From contig JAAMPI010000038.1 of the NCBI GenBank assembly GCA_013054445.1, positions 1-64,000 on the forward strand: a stretch of 64,000 nt of DNA, written 5' to 3'. The stretch's first letter is position 1, and the number at the start of each line of letters is the position of its first letter. A model generated the notes under the pieces. It saw only the letters and a program-made list of their open reading frames with translations, made no database searches and was not told where the DNA came from. Shown here piece by piece: positions 20,474 to 30,820 of the stretch. This DNA is from Cudoniella acicularis (lineage: Eukaryota; Ascomycota; Leotiomycetes; Helotiales; Helotiaceae). Position numbers and translations under genes: made by a program.

Positions 20474-22190
20474 GGTTTTGGGCTGTACTAGTAGCAATCT
20501 CTGAATCTTACCTGGGTATGATGAATTGACGGCTCTGAGTTACTTTGATATGAGCCATTGAGTGTTCCTTGCAATGATGATGTGAGTTAGTATCTAAATC
20601 AATGTAGCTACTAATAAATTAGTTGACTTGACAGGCTAATTATTATTCCCTGATACAAAGATCCTCAGCGTGTTAGCCCATCCAGGCACCGAGGTGCAGC
20701 TCAACTCAAGATTTAAATGTCGCTGATCCGAAGGAGGCATCAAGAGATCCAAGCTAGAGTGGAAATGTGGGCAAGGCATCTAGCGCAAAGCTAGGGAATA
20801 TCCCAGTTGCATTGAAACTAGAAGCGCCCTTCGCCGCTGAGAGCCGATGAGGATCGTGATGGTCCGAGGCTTGATTGCATGTCCCGCCAGCAAGGTCGCC
20901 GGAATATTTTTGCCGGAAACTCGTGCTGGGGTCTATATATGCATTATGTATGCATCTCTCCTTTCTCATGTCCGATTGCGTATCAAAAGCCTACTCACAT
21001 GAATCTGCCCTGCGCAAGCGAGGGTGATGAGAGTTTTGAGGCGGCTTGGTGATATCCCGCGAAGGATGCGATCCTTGATAGTGTACTCTAGAGCCTATGA
21101 CACACTTGGCAGTATGAAGATCCGTGATAGAGCCTCGGAAGGTGCTGCCGTTGGTTCCTGCCAATCCGCGTCCTTCGCTGGATAATCTCGCTGCTTCGAT
21201 TCAGTCTCGGTCAACGCGTGATCCTGCGGTATCAACACCCTTCATACTACCCGTATGAACTGCTTGATGAAACTTGGATCCGGTACGCGAAGCCTCAAGA
21301 ACTTAATACTTATTTTCCCGATAGTTTGATCTTTTAGTTCCTTACCTGACAGCCTCCTAATATCGCCAAGTAATGAAATTTAGAGTTACTAAGTCCCAGA
21401 GATAATAACAGTAATTAAATGCCGGTATTCAAGAGAGAAAAGTATAGAGAATCTATTATGATTATAATTATATTGTTAAAGTGTACACGATAGTAGACTT
21501 TTCGTGAACTCCTGAGGCCATGGCCAGAATTGGAAAATGCGCCACAAAAGGCAGAACTGGCTGAAGATCCCGTAGGTTAAGAATAGCATCCTTATAAAGA
21601 TCAATTTGCTGGCAATTCTCAGGAAAGTATAAACGAACTTGGAGGTCTAAATGTGGGCCATTGGCGTCAAGAACTGCGCCAGCGATACCCAGAATTGGAC
21701 CATTAAGCAGTGCAATTGCCTGGATCTGGGCCACCCGTTGTTCCAGACTCGCGTCAGCCTTAGCATGCTCAGCTGTGCAGGCCTGCTCAGGGCTGCCACG
21801 ACATGCTCAGGATTGTACCTCTACGAGCTCGGGTTCGTTTAGTCATTGCTCAGTTATAAATCCTACATGTTTAGGTTCAAAAGCGGAAATGGAATTTGGT
21901 GGGGTTAGTTTTGGGGAAAGGGTAAATCGCTTGTGATCGGTTTTAACTTATCTCCTTTCATCTCCCGTTGAGTTAGCGCAGTATTCCCTGTTTATAAGCA
22001 AAATAAATCTCAGCTCGCCTGCTACTCAGGCTGCACCGCTACTACCCAGGATACCCACCCTTAACTCACCTTTATGTCTAAATTTAGTTAACTAGTCCTA
22101 ATTATAGGAGACCAGCAATCGGCACTTAGGGTTTTTGTCAACTCTACGCGAAATATGTCTCCGGGGATGTTCTAGCATGTGGCCCAAAAC
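20474..22190. other. Gene-poor region with TE-like text
   Basis: No complete gene. A minus ORF near 21468..21800 reads protein-like (NGPILGIAGAVLDANGPHLDL) with no family I know. Short GCTCAG/CTGAGC motifs recur around 21765-21815 and again near 27475-27570, which suggests old copies of one element. Confidence 0.35.
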
Positions 22191-22199
22191 TGGGACGCC

Positions 22200-22950
22200 A
22201 GATTTGGGCCAGTGGCCGAGGTTCGGGCCAGTCCGTGGCCAGCCAAAGAATATTAATATAGTTATCTCGAGACGGTAATTTTAAGTCTAGATCCTTAAGA
22301 GTTAAGTCGGTCGCTTTCTTTAAATAGTAACAAAAATAGATTAAACGGTTACTAGTAACTAGTATAGCGTAGTAGAGTAAAATTAGCTCTCTTACGCTGA
22401 TATATCGATTACGCTAGCGCTTAACAGACGAGGGTACCCTTAGAAGGGCATCAATTCCGTATACACTAATCAAGTTATACAACGCCACATATCGCATGCG
22501 ACTGCCTAATACAGCCTAGTAGCAGATCGCATCCTATTACCTATCTAAGAGTCATAACTATCACGTATCTTACGAAGAGGGAGTCTATTTCTATATTAAT
22601 CAGCTTTTATTTACTTTAACTGTTATATAGGAATGGAAAGGGCAAGGAGATGTTAGCTTACGAATTAAGAGTCGATCTGGCATATACCTAGTAGTAGCTC
22701 GTACTCGGTTTGTATACGGGAGTGGTGTGTGGTGTGTAGTACGAAAATCCGTTATTGAAATTTGTAAGATTCTTAGGGGGGAAGTGAATTAGGGTCGGTT
22801 TAGGGTTCGAACAGGGGTGTAGCGAGAATTTCTTCACTTCGCTTTAGGTCAAATTTGTATAGCTTTCTGTAAATAAGGCAAGAGATTTGGTTTTATTTTT
22901 GCCAGGGTCATTTATTTCAAACATAGAGTATTTCCAAACATCCAAGCATA
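22200..22950. repeat. AT-rich, TpA-rich relic (RIP-like)
   Basis: The stretch is rich in TA dinucleotides (ACTAGTAACTAGTATAG and similar) and has no open frame. This is what RIP leaves of a transposon. The element cannot be named by eye. Confidence 0.45.
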
Positions 22951-22984
22951 AGTTCTATCAAGTCTAGTCTCAACCAGTGATCAT

Positions 22985-23395
22985 TTATCTGAGCCCAGCA
23001 AATCTCATTCCCGAACATGAATTACAAGGACATCTCCCGTAAGGACTATTGAATGGAATGTGCATGCCTATTGCTTGAGGAGGGCTGGTGTATGGATTAG
23101 GTACGCCTTGAGGAGGGCTGATGTATGGATTAAGTACACCTTGAGGAGGGCTAGTATATGGATTAGGTACGCCCAGAGGAGGGCCATTGAAAGGAACAAT
23201 CGCGCCCATTCCGTTATGTCCAGGGGGAGCAGCCATGCCAAAACCCCCTCCAAGCCCTGTGTTATACTTTGGCGCATGCCTGATCGTTTGAATTATGTTC
23301 ATGATCTCGAGGAAGAGGTTTTTGAGAACCAAGGCCACGCCCAGCTCGCCAACGAACATTCCGCTCATGTTTGCTGGTGAAGTCTCGTGGGGCAA
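22985..23395 (-). CDS. Hypothetical Pro/Gly-rich protein with 11-residue repeats
   Basis: A 136-codon ORF. The C-terminal half contains GVPNPYTSPPQ repeated about three times, with a GLGGGFGMAAPPGHNG segment before it and a Cys-containing tail (GRCPCNSCSG). The N-terminal third is of doubtful origin and may be another frame's shadow. Composition suggests a disordered or wall-associated protein. No upstream exon or signal peptide was found. Low confidence that it is expressed. Confidence 0.3.
   Translation of the reverse strand: MPHETSPANMSGMFVGELGVALVLKNLFLEIMNIIQTIRHAPKYNTGLGGGFGMAAPPGHNGMGAIVPFNGPPLGVPNPYTSPPQGVLNPYISPPQGVPNPYTSPPQAIGMHIPFNSPYGRCPCNSCSGMRFAGLR
23075..23185. repeat. 33-bp tandem repeat, three copies plus a part
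   Basis: Units start with TTGAGGAGGGCT at 23075, 23108 and 23141, with a partial copy at 23174. The period is a multiple of three and keeps the minus frame of the Pro-rich ORF open. Confidence 0.85.
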
Positions 23396-24136
23396 ATGCG
23401 CAGTTGTTGCGGGGTCACTGACGAGCTAGGATGAGAAGAAAGAATTGCGGGAGACGCTGAAAGAAATGCAACTGCGGAAAGGGCAGGTGGTGAAACATAC
23501 TATCCGCATCTGAAGATGGCATTGCCCAGCTGATGATAAGCCGCACGCAAATATCAAACTTCCCCAATGATTTTGATGCCGAGAAGATGGTGGCTTAGGC
23601 ATTTCTGGTAACCGAAGTCCCGCACCAAAACACGCTTCACCGCGTCTCACCAGCACAAAATACGCGATAAATACGTCAAATCGCAATGTATTGGCAAGGT
23701 GGTTACTACAATTCAAAGAGGGGAGTTCGTGGGTTACTCCAATACAGCTTTTTACTACAAGTGTAGCTGTACGGCTGTGTCCCAACGCGTTTGTGGGCTG
23801 ATTTGGCTCCCTCGAAGCCCGGCTACACTTCCAAGTTGTGTGCCTTTGTTTTCCCGCCCTAAAGGACAATTCCTATTTTGGCTCCCTTGCGACCGGCGTT
23901 CTTTCGAGATCATTTTCGTTTCCGCTTTTCGGGTACCCGTAGAGGATGGAGGCGCCAGGATCCGATAGAATTTCTGTATGTGTTAGATAACGAATGGCTC
24001 CTTTCCGTGAAGATTCACATATATGTGCAATAAATGAGGTGGAAGGTCGGCAGAAAGTGTGTGCGGCCGCAAAATGCTCACCGGCCACTCACCGACCACT
24101 GACAGCTGATTACATAATACTGATCATAAAAAGGGC
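23396..24136. other. Intergenic, no supported gene
   Basis: About 740 bp. The ORFs overlap on both strands and none shows a domain. Confidence 0.45.
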
Positions 24137-24367
24137 GTGGCTTGCAGCTTTATGTCCTATGGCACTTCTTCTCAGGTGGAAATGTACGATTTAATAAATA
24201 CCGTTCCCGCCAAAATCTTACAACAAAGAGCAAAGGTGCGACAAACTGTTCAAACAAACGATTCCGCCACCTTGTTTGAATTGATCTACACATACAAAAA
24301 TGCTTCTTGTGTAGATATTCGAGACAAAGTCTTCGGTCTCCGCAGCTTAAGCCGACCTTGCTGTTAA
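24137..24367 (+). pseudogene. HET-domain (heterokaryon incompatibility) fragment
   Basis: 77 codons reading ...INTVPAKILQQRAK, then LFELIYTYKNASCVDIRDKVFGLRSL. The pair LFELI..(Y/F)...C.D.RDKVFGL is the middle of the fungal HET domain. The N-terminal HET motifs and the DYSKS-type block that should follow are missing: the frame stops at 24365. HET proteins trigger cell death on encountering non-self. This copy is a truncated relic; a minus-strand ORF overlapping its end is unrelated. Confidence 0.55.
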
Positions 24368-24399
24368 GTAGGTCTCCGTGCCAACCTGTCCGAAAAGAA

Positions 24400-26140
24400 A
24401 AGCAATACGATGGTGGCTGGTATAGAGGTCGAACCAGCGAAGTTGTCGATCTGGATTGAAGATCTTGTACGAATCGACGACGATCATCAGGAAGTTTTGT
24501 CTAGACAAACCATAAACCCTAGTACTTTCGACGTTGATATGGCATTCCCCATCGAAGATGACCAGATGGTAGTTTGGTATTCTTCGGGGCAGAGCGCAAG
24601 TGCTACCTCGATGAAGCCAGCCATATCGACCACTTATCAATATGCTATTAAAGGATCTCGAGAAGTAGTTGTGTGTCATCTTGACAGGACTTGATGCGAA
24701 GGGAACTTCTCTAGTAGAGGCCTAACTATCTGAAGGCGTTCTAGCTTGGAGTCAGGCGACTTAGTCCAGAAGATAAAGGACAACGAATTCACCATCTTTC
24801 GCAAAGAAAGTTCGCAATTTACCATTATGGGGAAAGCTCGGAGGAAGGTACTCTTCCCCATATCGGGTAACAGGCGACTGAATCCGTCGATCACGTTATG
24901 GATGGACTTTTCTGCCTTCGAAGCAACGTGCAGACTAAATTTTGAGTCTTGTGCTTTGAGATGTGTACAAGAATAAGAGTCCAGCGCTTCCAGACCTACA
25001 AACTCAGCTTCTGTCAATCTGTTCACAATATTCCTGCCAAGCTAGACGAGATGAGCTGCGGCGGAGATATATTGGGGGAAATGGTAAAGATACCTAGAAA
25101 TCTGCGTGTTAATCAGTCTGAGTTATCCTGTCCAACATCTGGTCGCCCGATCAGATCTGCTGGGAGGTGGATTCGTGGTGGTGAAGCATGGTGAGGTAAG
25201 GGAGAGTCATGGCACACCAGGTGGGATGCAGCCGTGGAATAATTTGATGTATTCTGGAATCGAAAAGGGATGTTCGGCGATTTTATTGCGGGTTCTCTCA
25301 AGGGGCAGTGGTACGCCAGGATAAGAGGTCCTTTCTTACCATCGTGGGCAAGCGCAGAACTTTCAAAGAGGCTTGAAGGGGGATGGGGAGAACATGTCAG
25401 GATCGAGAGCATCGATGACGTCCGACCAAGGGGTGCGACGCAGAAGTGAGAACCGCGGTCGACTGTGCTAGTACCGCGATGTCTCGGAAGAAAGACCTGG
25501 AGACCTACGTTCAAACGAATCGCAGCCTATGCAGTGGGGATTAAGAGAGGTGTGTGAATTGGGGAGTTGCGAGCAGTTTACACAAACTTACAGAGTTGGG
25601 TACTGGGGATTCTTTGTAGCTGTACTTTAGCTATGGGACAGGAAATTGGGAGACTGGAATGTGTTTGAGAGAGCAGGAGATGGAATGACCCAGCAGGATG
25701 ATAGACCTGGAAAGCGTAGCATCTCCGAGCCCTTGCAAATCTCCTTCTCTGCATGTCTGCACAAATAGATAACGAGGATAGCTTACTCTGGGGAATGCCA
25801 AGCAAATCACCCCCGCATGGAGCCCACGACTCTGCTAGACATGGGGGTAAGCGGGACATAAACACATAAAATCACAGGCTGAGCGTGGAGATAGGCTGAG
25901 AACTCCAAAGATCTTATCTCGTACGATCTCGCAGTCCCATAACTAGTCCTTGCTTCCAGGGTAGAGGTTCGATGCGGCTTAATATCTTTCAATTTGGATC
26001 TATTCAGGCCAAACATAATAGATTAGCTACGCCAAGCTCAATATGAGGGACGCCTGCCAAAGGAAATGGTCCGCAAAGAAACTGAGTCTCTTTACAACAA
26101 CATTGAGCGTGTGGCAAAGTTGACCGCACTACGAGAGCAA
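24400..26140. other. Gene-poor region
   Basis: Several 80-130 codon ORFs on both strands without domains or splice sites. A minus ORF at 24676..25026 looks somewhat protein-like but is unrecognised. Probably decayed sequence around the HET and NLR relics. Confidence 0.4.
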
Positions 26141-26149
26141 CGAGCTTTC

Positions 26150-27031
26150 TCTTCCTTCAAAGATAGGCAGGATTCATCTTCGCTTCTCACCACAATAGGA
26201 GAAATACGCAATTCCAAGTGCGAGCGTCTTCTGGAGGTCGTCTGTTATGACATCCCACAGCTTGATGGTCGTATCATTGGACCCTGACGCGATCTGCTAG
26301 CCGTCTGGCGAGAATGCTACAGCCGCAACCCAGAATTAGTGGCCTGCGAGCGTCTAGATTAGAGAAGCCCACGAGTCTTCCATCTGAGAGAGCCTTCTCA
26401 GCTACGCCAGACGCTTGTCTAGATTGTTCCTCTTTCGCTAGGCTTGCTTGAGGACAGGAAACTATCGCAGAGCCATAGATCTGTAACAACCAAGTCGCTA
26501 GTGTGGGTAGTGTCATAACAAGAAATGTGTAGCACCCTGCACAACCATCGATAGGATAGGGTTCTTCTTTAACCAGACAAGCCTTTAGCCAAACAATGAT
26601 CTGGAAATCGAATGTATGTTCCTAATGTCTGCTGCATTTGCTAATGTCCTTCATGCCTCGATAGCGCGCGGGAGCTTGCTCAAGAAACTCAGGCATTCTA
26701 GCTACTCCAATTTAGTGCGGAGGGATGTGCCTACTTCCCCTTGCTCAGTGAGAGTGTTCTGTATCAACATGGCTCGCTTGGCGCCTTCGAGGTATTGCGC
26801 CCAGAAGGTGGCTGTGTAGTCCACGCTTGCCACCAATGGATTCCTTTTTATCGATTCCTGAGTTGAATCAGGTTGCGGTAGGTTCGCGAGATCATCTTCG
26901 AGTCGTTCGGTCAAACGAGACAGGCAACTGAGTGCAATCTCATCCTGACCATAGCGCACATAGCCCCAAGCCCCAGCCGGCCCTGGGTGTTGAGTGAAGA
27001 CGGCTACGAGCGTCCCTCTCCATCGAACCAC
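26150..27031 (-). pseudogene. NACHT-WD40 NLR (HET-E-like) relic
   Basis: On the minus strand, 27031 to about 26650 gives the helical part that follows the NACHT in this family (CLSRLTERLEDDLANL, VDYTATFWAQYLEGAKRA, then LSKLPRAIEALRTLANAAD in another frame). Next comes LATWLLQIYGSAIVSCPQASL, and near 26255-26345 a WD40 repeat: GH-stop-FWVAAVAFSPDG-stop-QIASGSNDTTIKLWDV. The stops at 26336-26338 (TAA) and 26297-26299 (TAG) are in the same frame; the second sits where Gln is usual (CAG to TAG). The P-loop and N-terminal effector domain are gone. These STAND proteins sense non-self in fungi. Clearly dead. Confidence 0.75.
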
Positions 27032-27574
27032 AGAAGCTTTCCAACTCAGTCTAAGAGATTTAGTGGAAGTGTAGCATGTCTCATCAACTCCAAATGGCAG
27101 AAACCAGGAGTTGGGGTATTGAGGATGAACTTGGGTTTCCTTGATAATGTCATTGCTGGTCCCAATTCTCAGATGGTGATTGGAGATATTATATCTGTCG
27201 GATTGATATTTCGAGGACTTGAGGGCTGCGAAGATTCCGGGTGCAAATTGTTCTTTGAACGAAGCCTAGAATTTGGTCAGAAAGCAACTTGATCTTGAAA
27301 AGGGCTATAGCCCACCTGTCCATGAGCATCTGAAGCAGCGATAATCAGACGCATCGTCTTGTAATCTCTGAAAGCCCTGTAAGGACCGGATTGCAATAGA
27401 GCGGTCGAGGCCAGATCAAGTGTGGTTGGCTAAAAAGCGAGAAGTCAAAACACGTGATGATGTGATAATTTTGGCTCAGGATGATCAAGCTTGCTCAGGA
27501 TGCTCAGGTTACTCGGGCGAGTTGACTGAGCCGAGGGTGAGCCGAGGGTGATTAGCGCCTGAGCAAGGGTGGCT
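27032..27574. other. Intergenic between two relics
   Basis: About 540 bp without a supported gene. Repeated GCTCAGG/CCGAGGGTGA motifs at 27475-27560 look like small direct repeats. Confidence 0.4.
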
Positions 27575-28392
27575 CGCATTTCCTCTTTCTCTACCACATG
27601 TGCTACGGCTGCCGAATGCACACCATCTGCGGCAACTATGAGATCGGCCTGCAGAACCCGACTGTCTGCAACTACAACTTTCCCGTGGACGGCATCCTGG
27701 TGTATGTTTTAGTAACTCTGAAAGAAGCTCAGATGTCGCCTTGACTTACATAGTCAACCACCTTAGCCCGAACCTGGATATCCACTAGGTATCTGTATCC
27801 AGAACCACGGAGTCAGTATTGCCATGATAAGAAGGATCAAGAGAAGGGGGAAGAGCAAAGAGTTATATTTCGTGAGAAATAAAGCACTTGACTCAATGCC
27901 TCAGGCTTCTTCAGAAATCCACCCCCGAACCTCCCAAATGTACCCCGACTAGCGAAGTACTTACCCTGGCCCATCTTTTTGGGTAGCTAGCAATTTCAGC
28001 TAGTCGTGGAGATCGATCCAATGAACGGTATAGAGTGGTATGCTGTAAGTTTTTTCGACGTCCAGATAAAAGTTAGGAACCACAGCTTCCATAGTAGTGC
28101 CATCGAAAAGGCATCCTTTTTTTTATAGTAACCCTTCTCGACCGCACAGGATCAAAATTCTATGATCGAAGAGCCCTTGATGTATTAGGAGCTATTGTAA
28201 TAGTTGCTCCTATTTCTTGAAGTAGCGACGATTGTTCGAGAATCTTTGGTTATATCAGCAACTGGTTGTTGGTTGCAGTTGGGGGAAATTGAAAGGATCG
28301 AAAAGAAGAGAAAACCGGACCGTGACTTTATGTCCTGCTCTACGCGGACCAATGCCAACACCGATTCCAGCGCCTACTATGATAACGTCCAT
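27575..28392 (-). pseudogene. FAD-dependent monooxygenase (group A, salicylate-hydroxylase-like), decayed
   Basis: Starts MDVIIVGAGIG at 28392, the Rossmann FAD site; the second half of the GxGxxG region is shortened. After an intron with a degraded donor (GTCCGG) the frame gives ILEQSSLLQEIGATITIAPN near 28240-28180, then an in-frame TAG. A frame change leads to MEAVVPNFYLDVEKTY and LYTVHWIDLHD followed by another TAG, where Glu is expected. A further intron (GTAAGT, CACCAG acceptor) joins AKVVDY to DAVHGKVVVADSR, and the conserved DG motif is seen in LIVAADGVHS (about 27625-27655). The C-terminal half, with the GD motif, is missing. In life it would hydroxylate an aromatic ring with FAD and NAD(P)H. 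It flanks an O-methyltransferase and a transporter. Confidence 0.75.
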
Positions 28393-29010
28393 TGCTCTGG
28401 TTGATTGTGTATGGCATAGAGCCAAGTTGATTACTCGCCAAGACTTCTCCTCCCTTCTATATAGGCACAAGCGACGACTCTAGCCTTCCCAAAAGACGTG
28501 ATGAAAACGACTCATACGATCACAACCCTGCCCGACTGACCCATAGTGGCAGTCTTTCCTCCGCTGTGGTTTTACTTTCTCCGCCGTGATTATCTGTGGG
28601 TCAGCTTACGGATTTATATTCTCTGTCATCACGATCTTCTTCAGCACGTCAGACTTCTAGGATACAACCTGTACCGCCACCTTCGTATTTCAGAATTTAG
28701 GATGGTTAGCACGGCATGACTACGCTGAAGCACGATGTCTCGGGGCTCCTGGTTAAGTACTATTTCTAGAATATATGCAATAAAACACTGTTTAATGACA
28801 CAATGTCACGTCAATAGCTTCCTGTGCCGTGCAGCTGTGGACTGGTGACGTGGAACACGATTCAGCGACATATTGAAGTAGGCATTTAACATATTCTTCG
28901 AGCGGACGTAAGATCTCACACCTCGTAATTCAGGGCACAGGGCACAGGGCTGAATCCCCTGCATTAAATTAAGCGAGAAGCGAGATTGCCCCCCCTTTTT
29001 CACAGCCGAG
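28393..29010. other. Upstream region of the O-methyltransferase
   Basis: About 620 bp with no supported gene. It separates the divergent monooxygenase relic and the O-methyltransferase, so it was probably a shared promoter region. Confidence 0.45.
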
Positions 29011-29020
29011 TATAAATATA
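29011..29020 (+). promoter_or_regulatory. TATA box of the O-methyltransferase gene
   Basis: TATAAATATA, a near-perfect TATA box, 219-228 bp upstream of the chosen ATG at 29239 and 51-60 bp upstream of an in-frame ATG at 29071. Confidence 0.5.
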
Positions 29021-29238
29021 TAAGTAGACCAGTAACGCAAGATCTGACTCAGACTCTAACGATCGAACTGATGATGCGGCAATACTTCCGCCGCGCCAAG
29101 ATAAATAGCACAAAATGCAAATACCTCCGCCGCCGCAACATAAAATGCGCACTTCTCCCCTTTAGAAATCTATTATATTTCACTAAATCGGTATCATATC
29201 TAATTAGTACTTCTTGGAATTCGAAAACATCATTAATA

Positions 29239-30291
29239 ATGAAGGAGAAAAGTTGCCCTCTATACGCGAACGAACAAACTGGGGAGAGAGTTGCGACTTA
29301 TGCATCCGAACATTCAGTCGACCTCCCAAAACCTATGCTAGATAATTATGCTTGGGCCAGTGAAAACTACGAAAAATCCGCTATGATAGAGTCTCCCTTG
29401 CTTTCCCAATATCAGATCTTCATGGCTAGGGCTTTGGGTGTAGAGCGCGGTATATTCTTCGATTAACACGTGATCATTTCTTGTATTCCGTTGTACAAAC
29501 ATTTTCTGCTTTTCATTATACTCACGTGTCTCTTCGTTTTCATGTCCTTTTTTCTTTTTTCCCTGTAATACTGCGGAAGAAGCTTGAAACGCGAATTTGC
29601 AAAGAACACAAACTAATCATCCACCAGTTCTCGAAATAGGAACATTCATAGGCTTCAGCGTTATGGGCTGGTCCGAAACCGTTGGACCAGACGGCCACGT
29701 CACAACCATCGAATACGTGCCCAAATACGCCCAGCTAGCACAAGAAACATGGGCCGCAAAACCGTTCAAAAACATCGAACTAGTTGTAGGCCCTGCCCAA
29801 GAAAGGTGAGCATCCCGATCAGCCAGTCACAATCCAAGTCAAAACAAAAGGCTTATCACCATTTCACGTTACAATTTCGGGATAATACTTTTAGAAGTCT
29901 TAGCTAAGAACTCTGTCTATAAAAAAGTATCAAACAAATGATGGAAACCCTAACCCAACCCTACGACATAACCTTCATCGACGCTGACAAAGAAAACTAC
30001 GCCACCTACCTCTCCCTCATCCTCGCTCTCTCTCCCCCTTCCAACTCAACCCGCCTTCTCAAAAAAGGCGGCCTGGTCATGGCCGACAACGTCCTCTTCT
30101 TTGGCCTTGTAGCCGATCGTACTTCAAATAATAAATTCTGAGATTTGTATCAGAATCCGGATGTGCCTGTGAATGATGTGCATTTGGAAGGGTCGGAGAG
30201 GTTTAATGGGATGAAGAGGGGGAAGGAGAGGTTAGAGGGGTTTTTGATACCGCTTTTTGATGGGTTGGGTTTGGCGGTTTTGAGGGATTAG
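29239..30291 (+). CDS. SAM-dependent O-methyltransferase (caffeoyl-CoA type), three exons, premature TGA
   Basis: Exons 29239..29449, 29628..29805 and 29928..30291. Introns of 178 and 122 bp have donors GTATAT and GTGAGC, and the joins keep the frame. Landmarks: YASEHSVDLPKPMLDNY, the SAM motif I VLEIGTFIGFSVMGW, EYVPKYAQLA, and the metal/substrate site ITFIDADKENY, then GGLVMADNVLF. An in-frame TGA at 30139-30141 cuts the protein about 50 residues short; after it the frame runs on through PDVPVNDVHLEG and LIPLFDGLGLAVLRD, the family C-terminus, to TAG at 30289. CGA to TGA explains it. The ATG at 29239 is chosen by family length; the frame is open back to 29071. Such enzymes methylate catechol-type hydroxyls. 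Possibly inactive. Confidence 0.82.
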
Positions 30292-30820
30292 TGGTTTGAT
30301 TGGGTGGTCGGGATGAGATGAAGACGGAGCGAGTATTGCTTGGGAGCGTAAGTGCAATAAGAAGGATGGTATCCGTAATCACAAGAGTACGGCGGATGAA
30401 AATGCCGGATTTATTTGCTAAGTTTCGCTGAAATGAGTTTCCGCCGTAATATTCTTTATTTTGGCCGCATGCGATCGAATTACAAATCTATATTTATCGA
30501 CATTTAGAAAGTTAAGATGAAAGTAGGCAATCCAACAGGCTAACACGGCACTGTATAAAGAGCGTGAAAACTTGAAATATAGGTATTTTGAAGATTTATT
30601 TATTACGGAGTACTGAGTATATTAAATTAATATCGACTTCAAAATTATATTCATACAAATTCAAATGCATTTTTCATATCGAAGGTTTCATAAAGCCAGA
30701 AAAGGAAGAGCCGCTTGATGTTTTTTTCCACCAATTTTCCCAAAATCGGTCGACTTGACCGAGAATTACAACAAACTTGATCATTCTGGCTAATACACTT
30801 ATTCTGAAGAGAACTTGCTT
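30292..30820. other. Convergent 3' region
   Basis: About 530 bp, AT-rich, between the 3' ends of the O-methyltransferase and the MFS transporter. No gene seen. Confidence 0.5.

Noticed and set aside
24676..25026. 116-codon minus ORF as a gene
   Set aside because: Somewhat protein-like but without a recognised motif, promoter or partner exon; left in the gene-poor region entry.
29071..29238. Start of the O-methyltransferase at 29071
   Set aside because: In frame, but adds 56 basic, AT-coded residues that the family lacks. Kept 29239, with some doubt because of the TATA box position.
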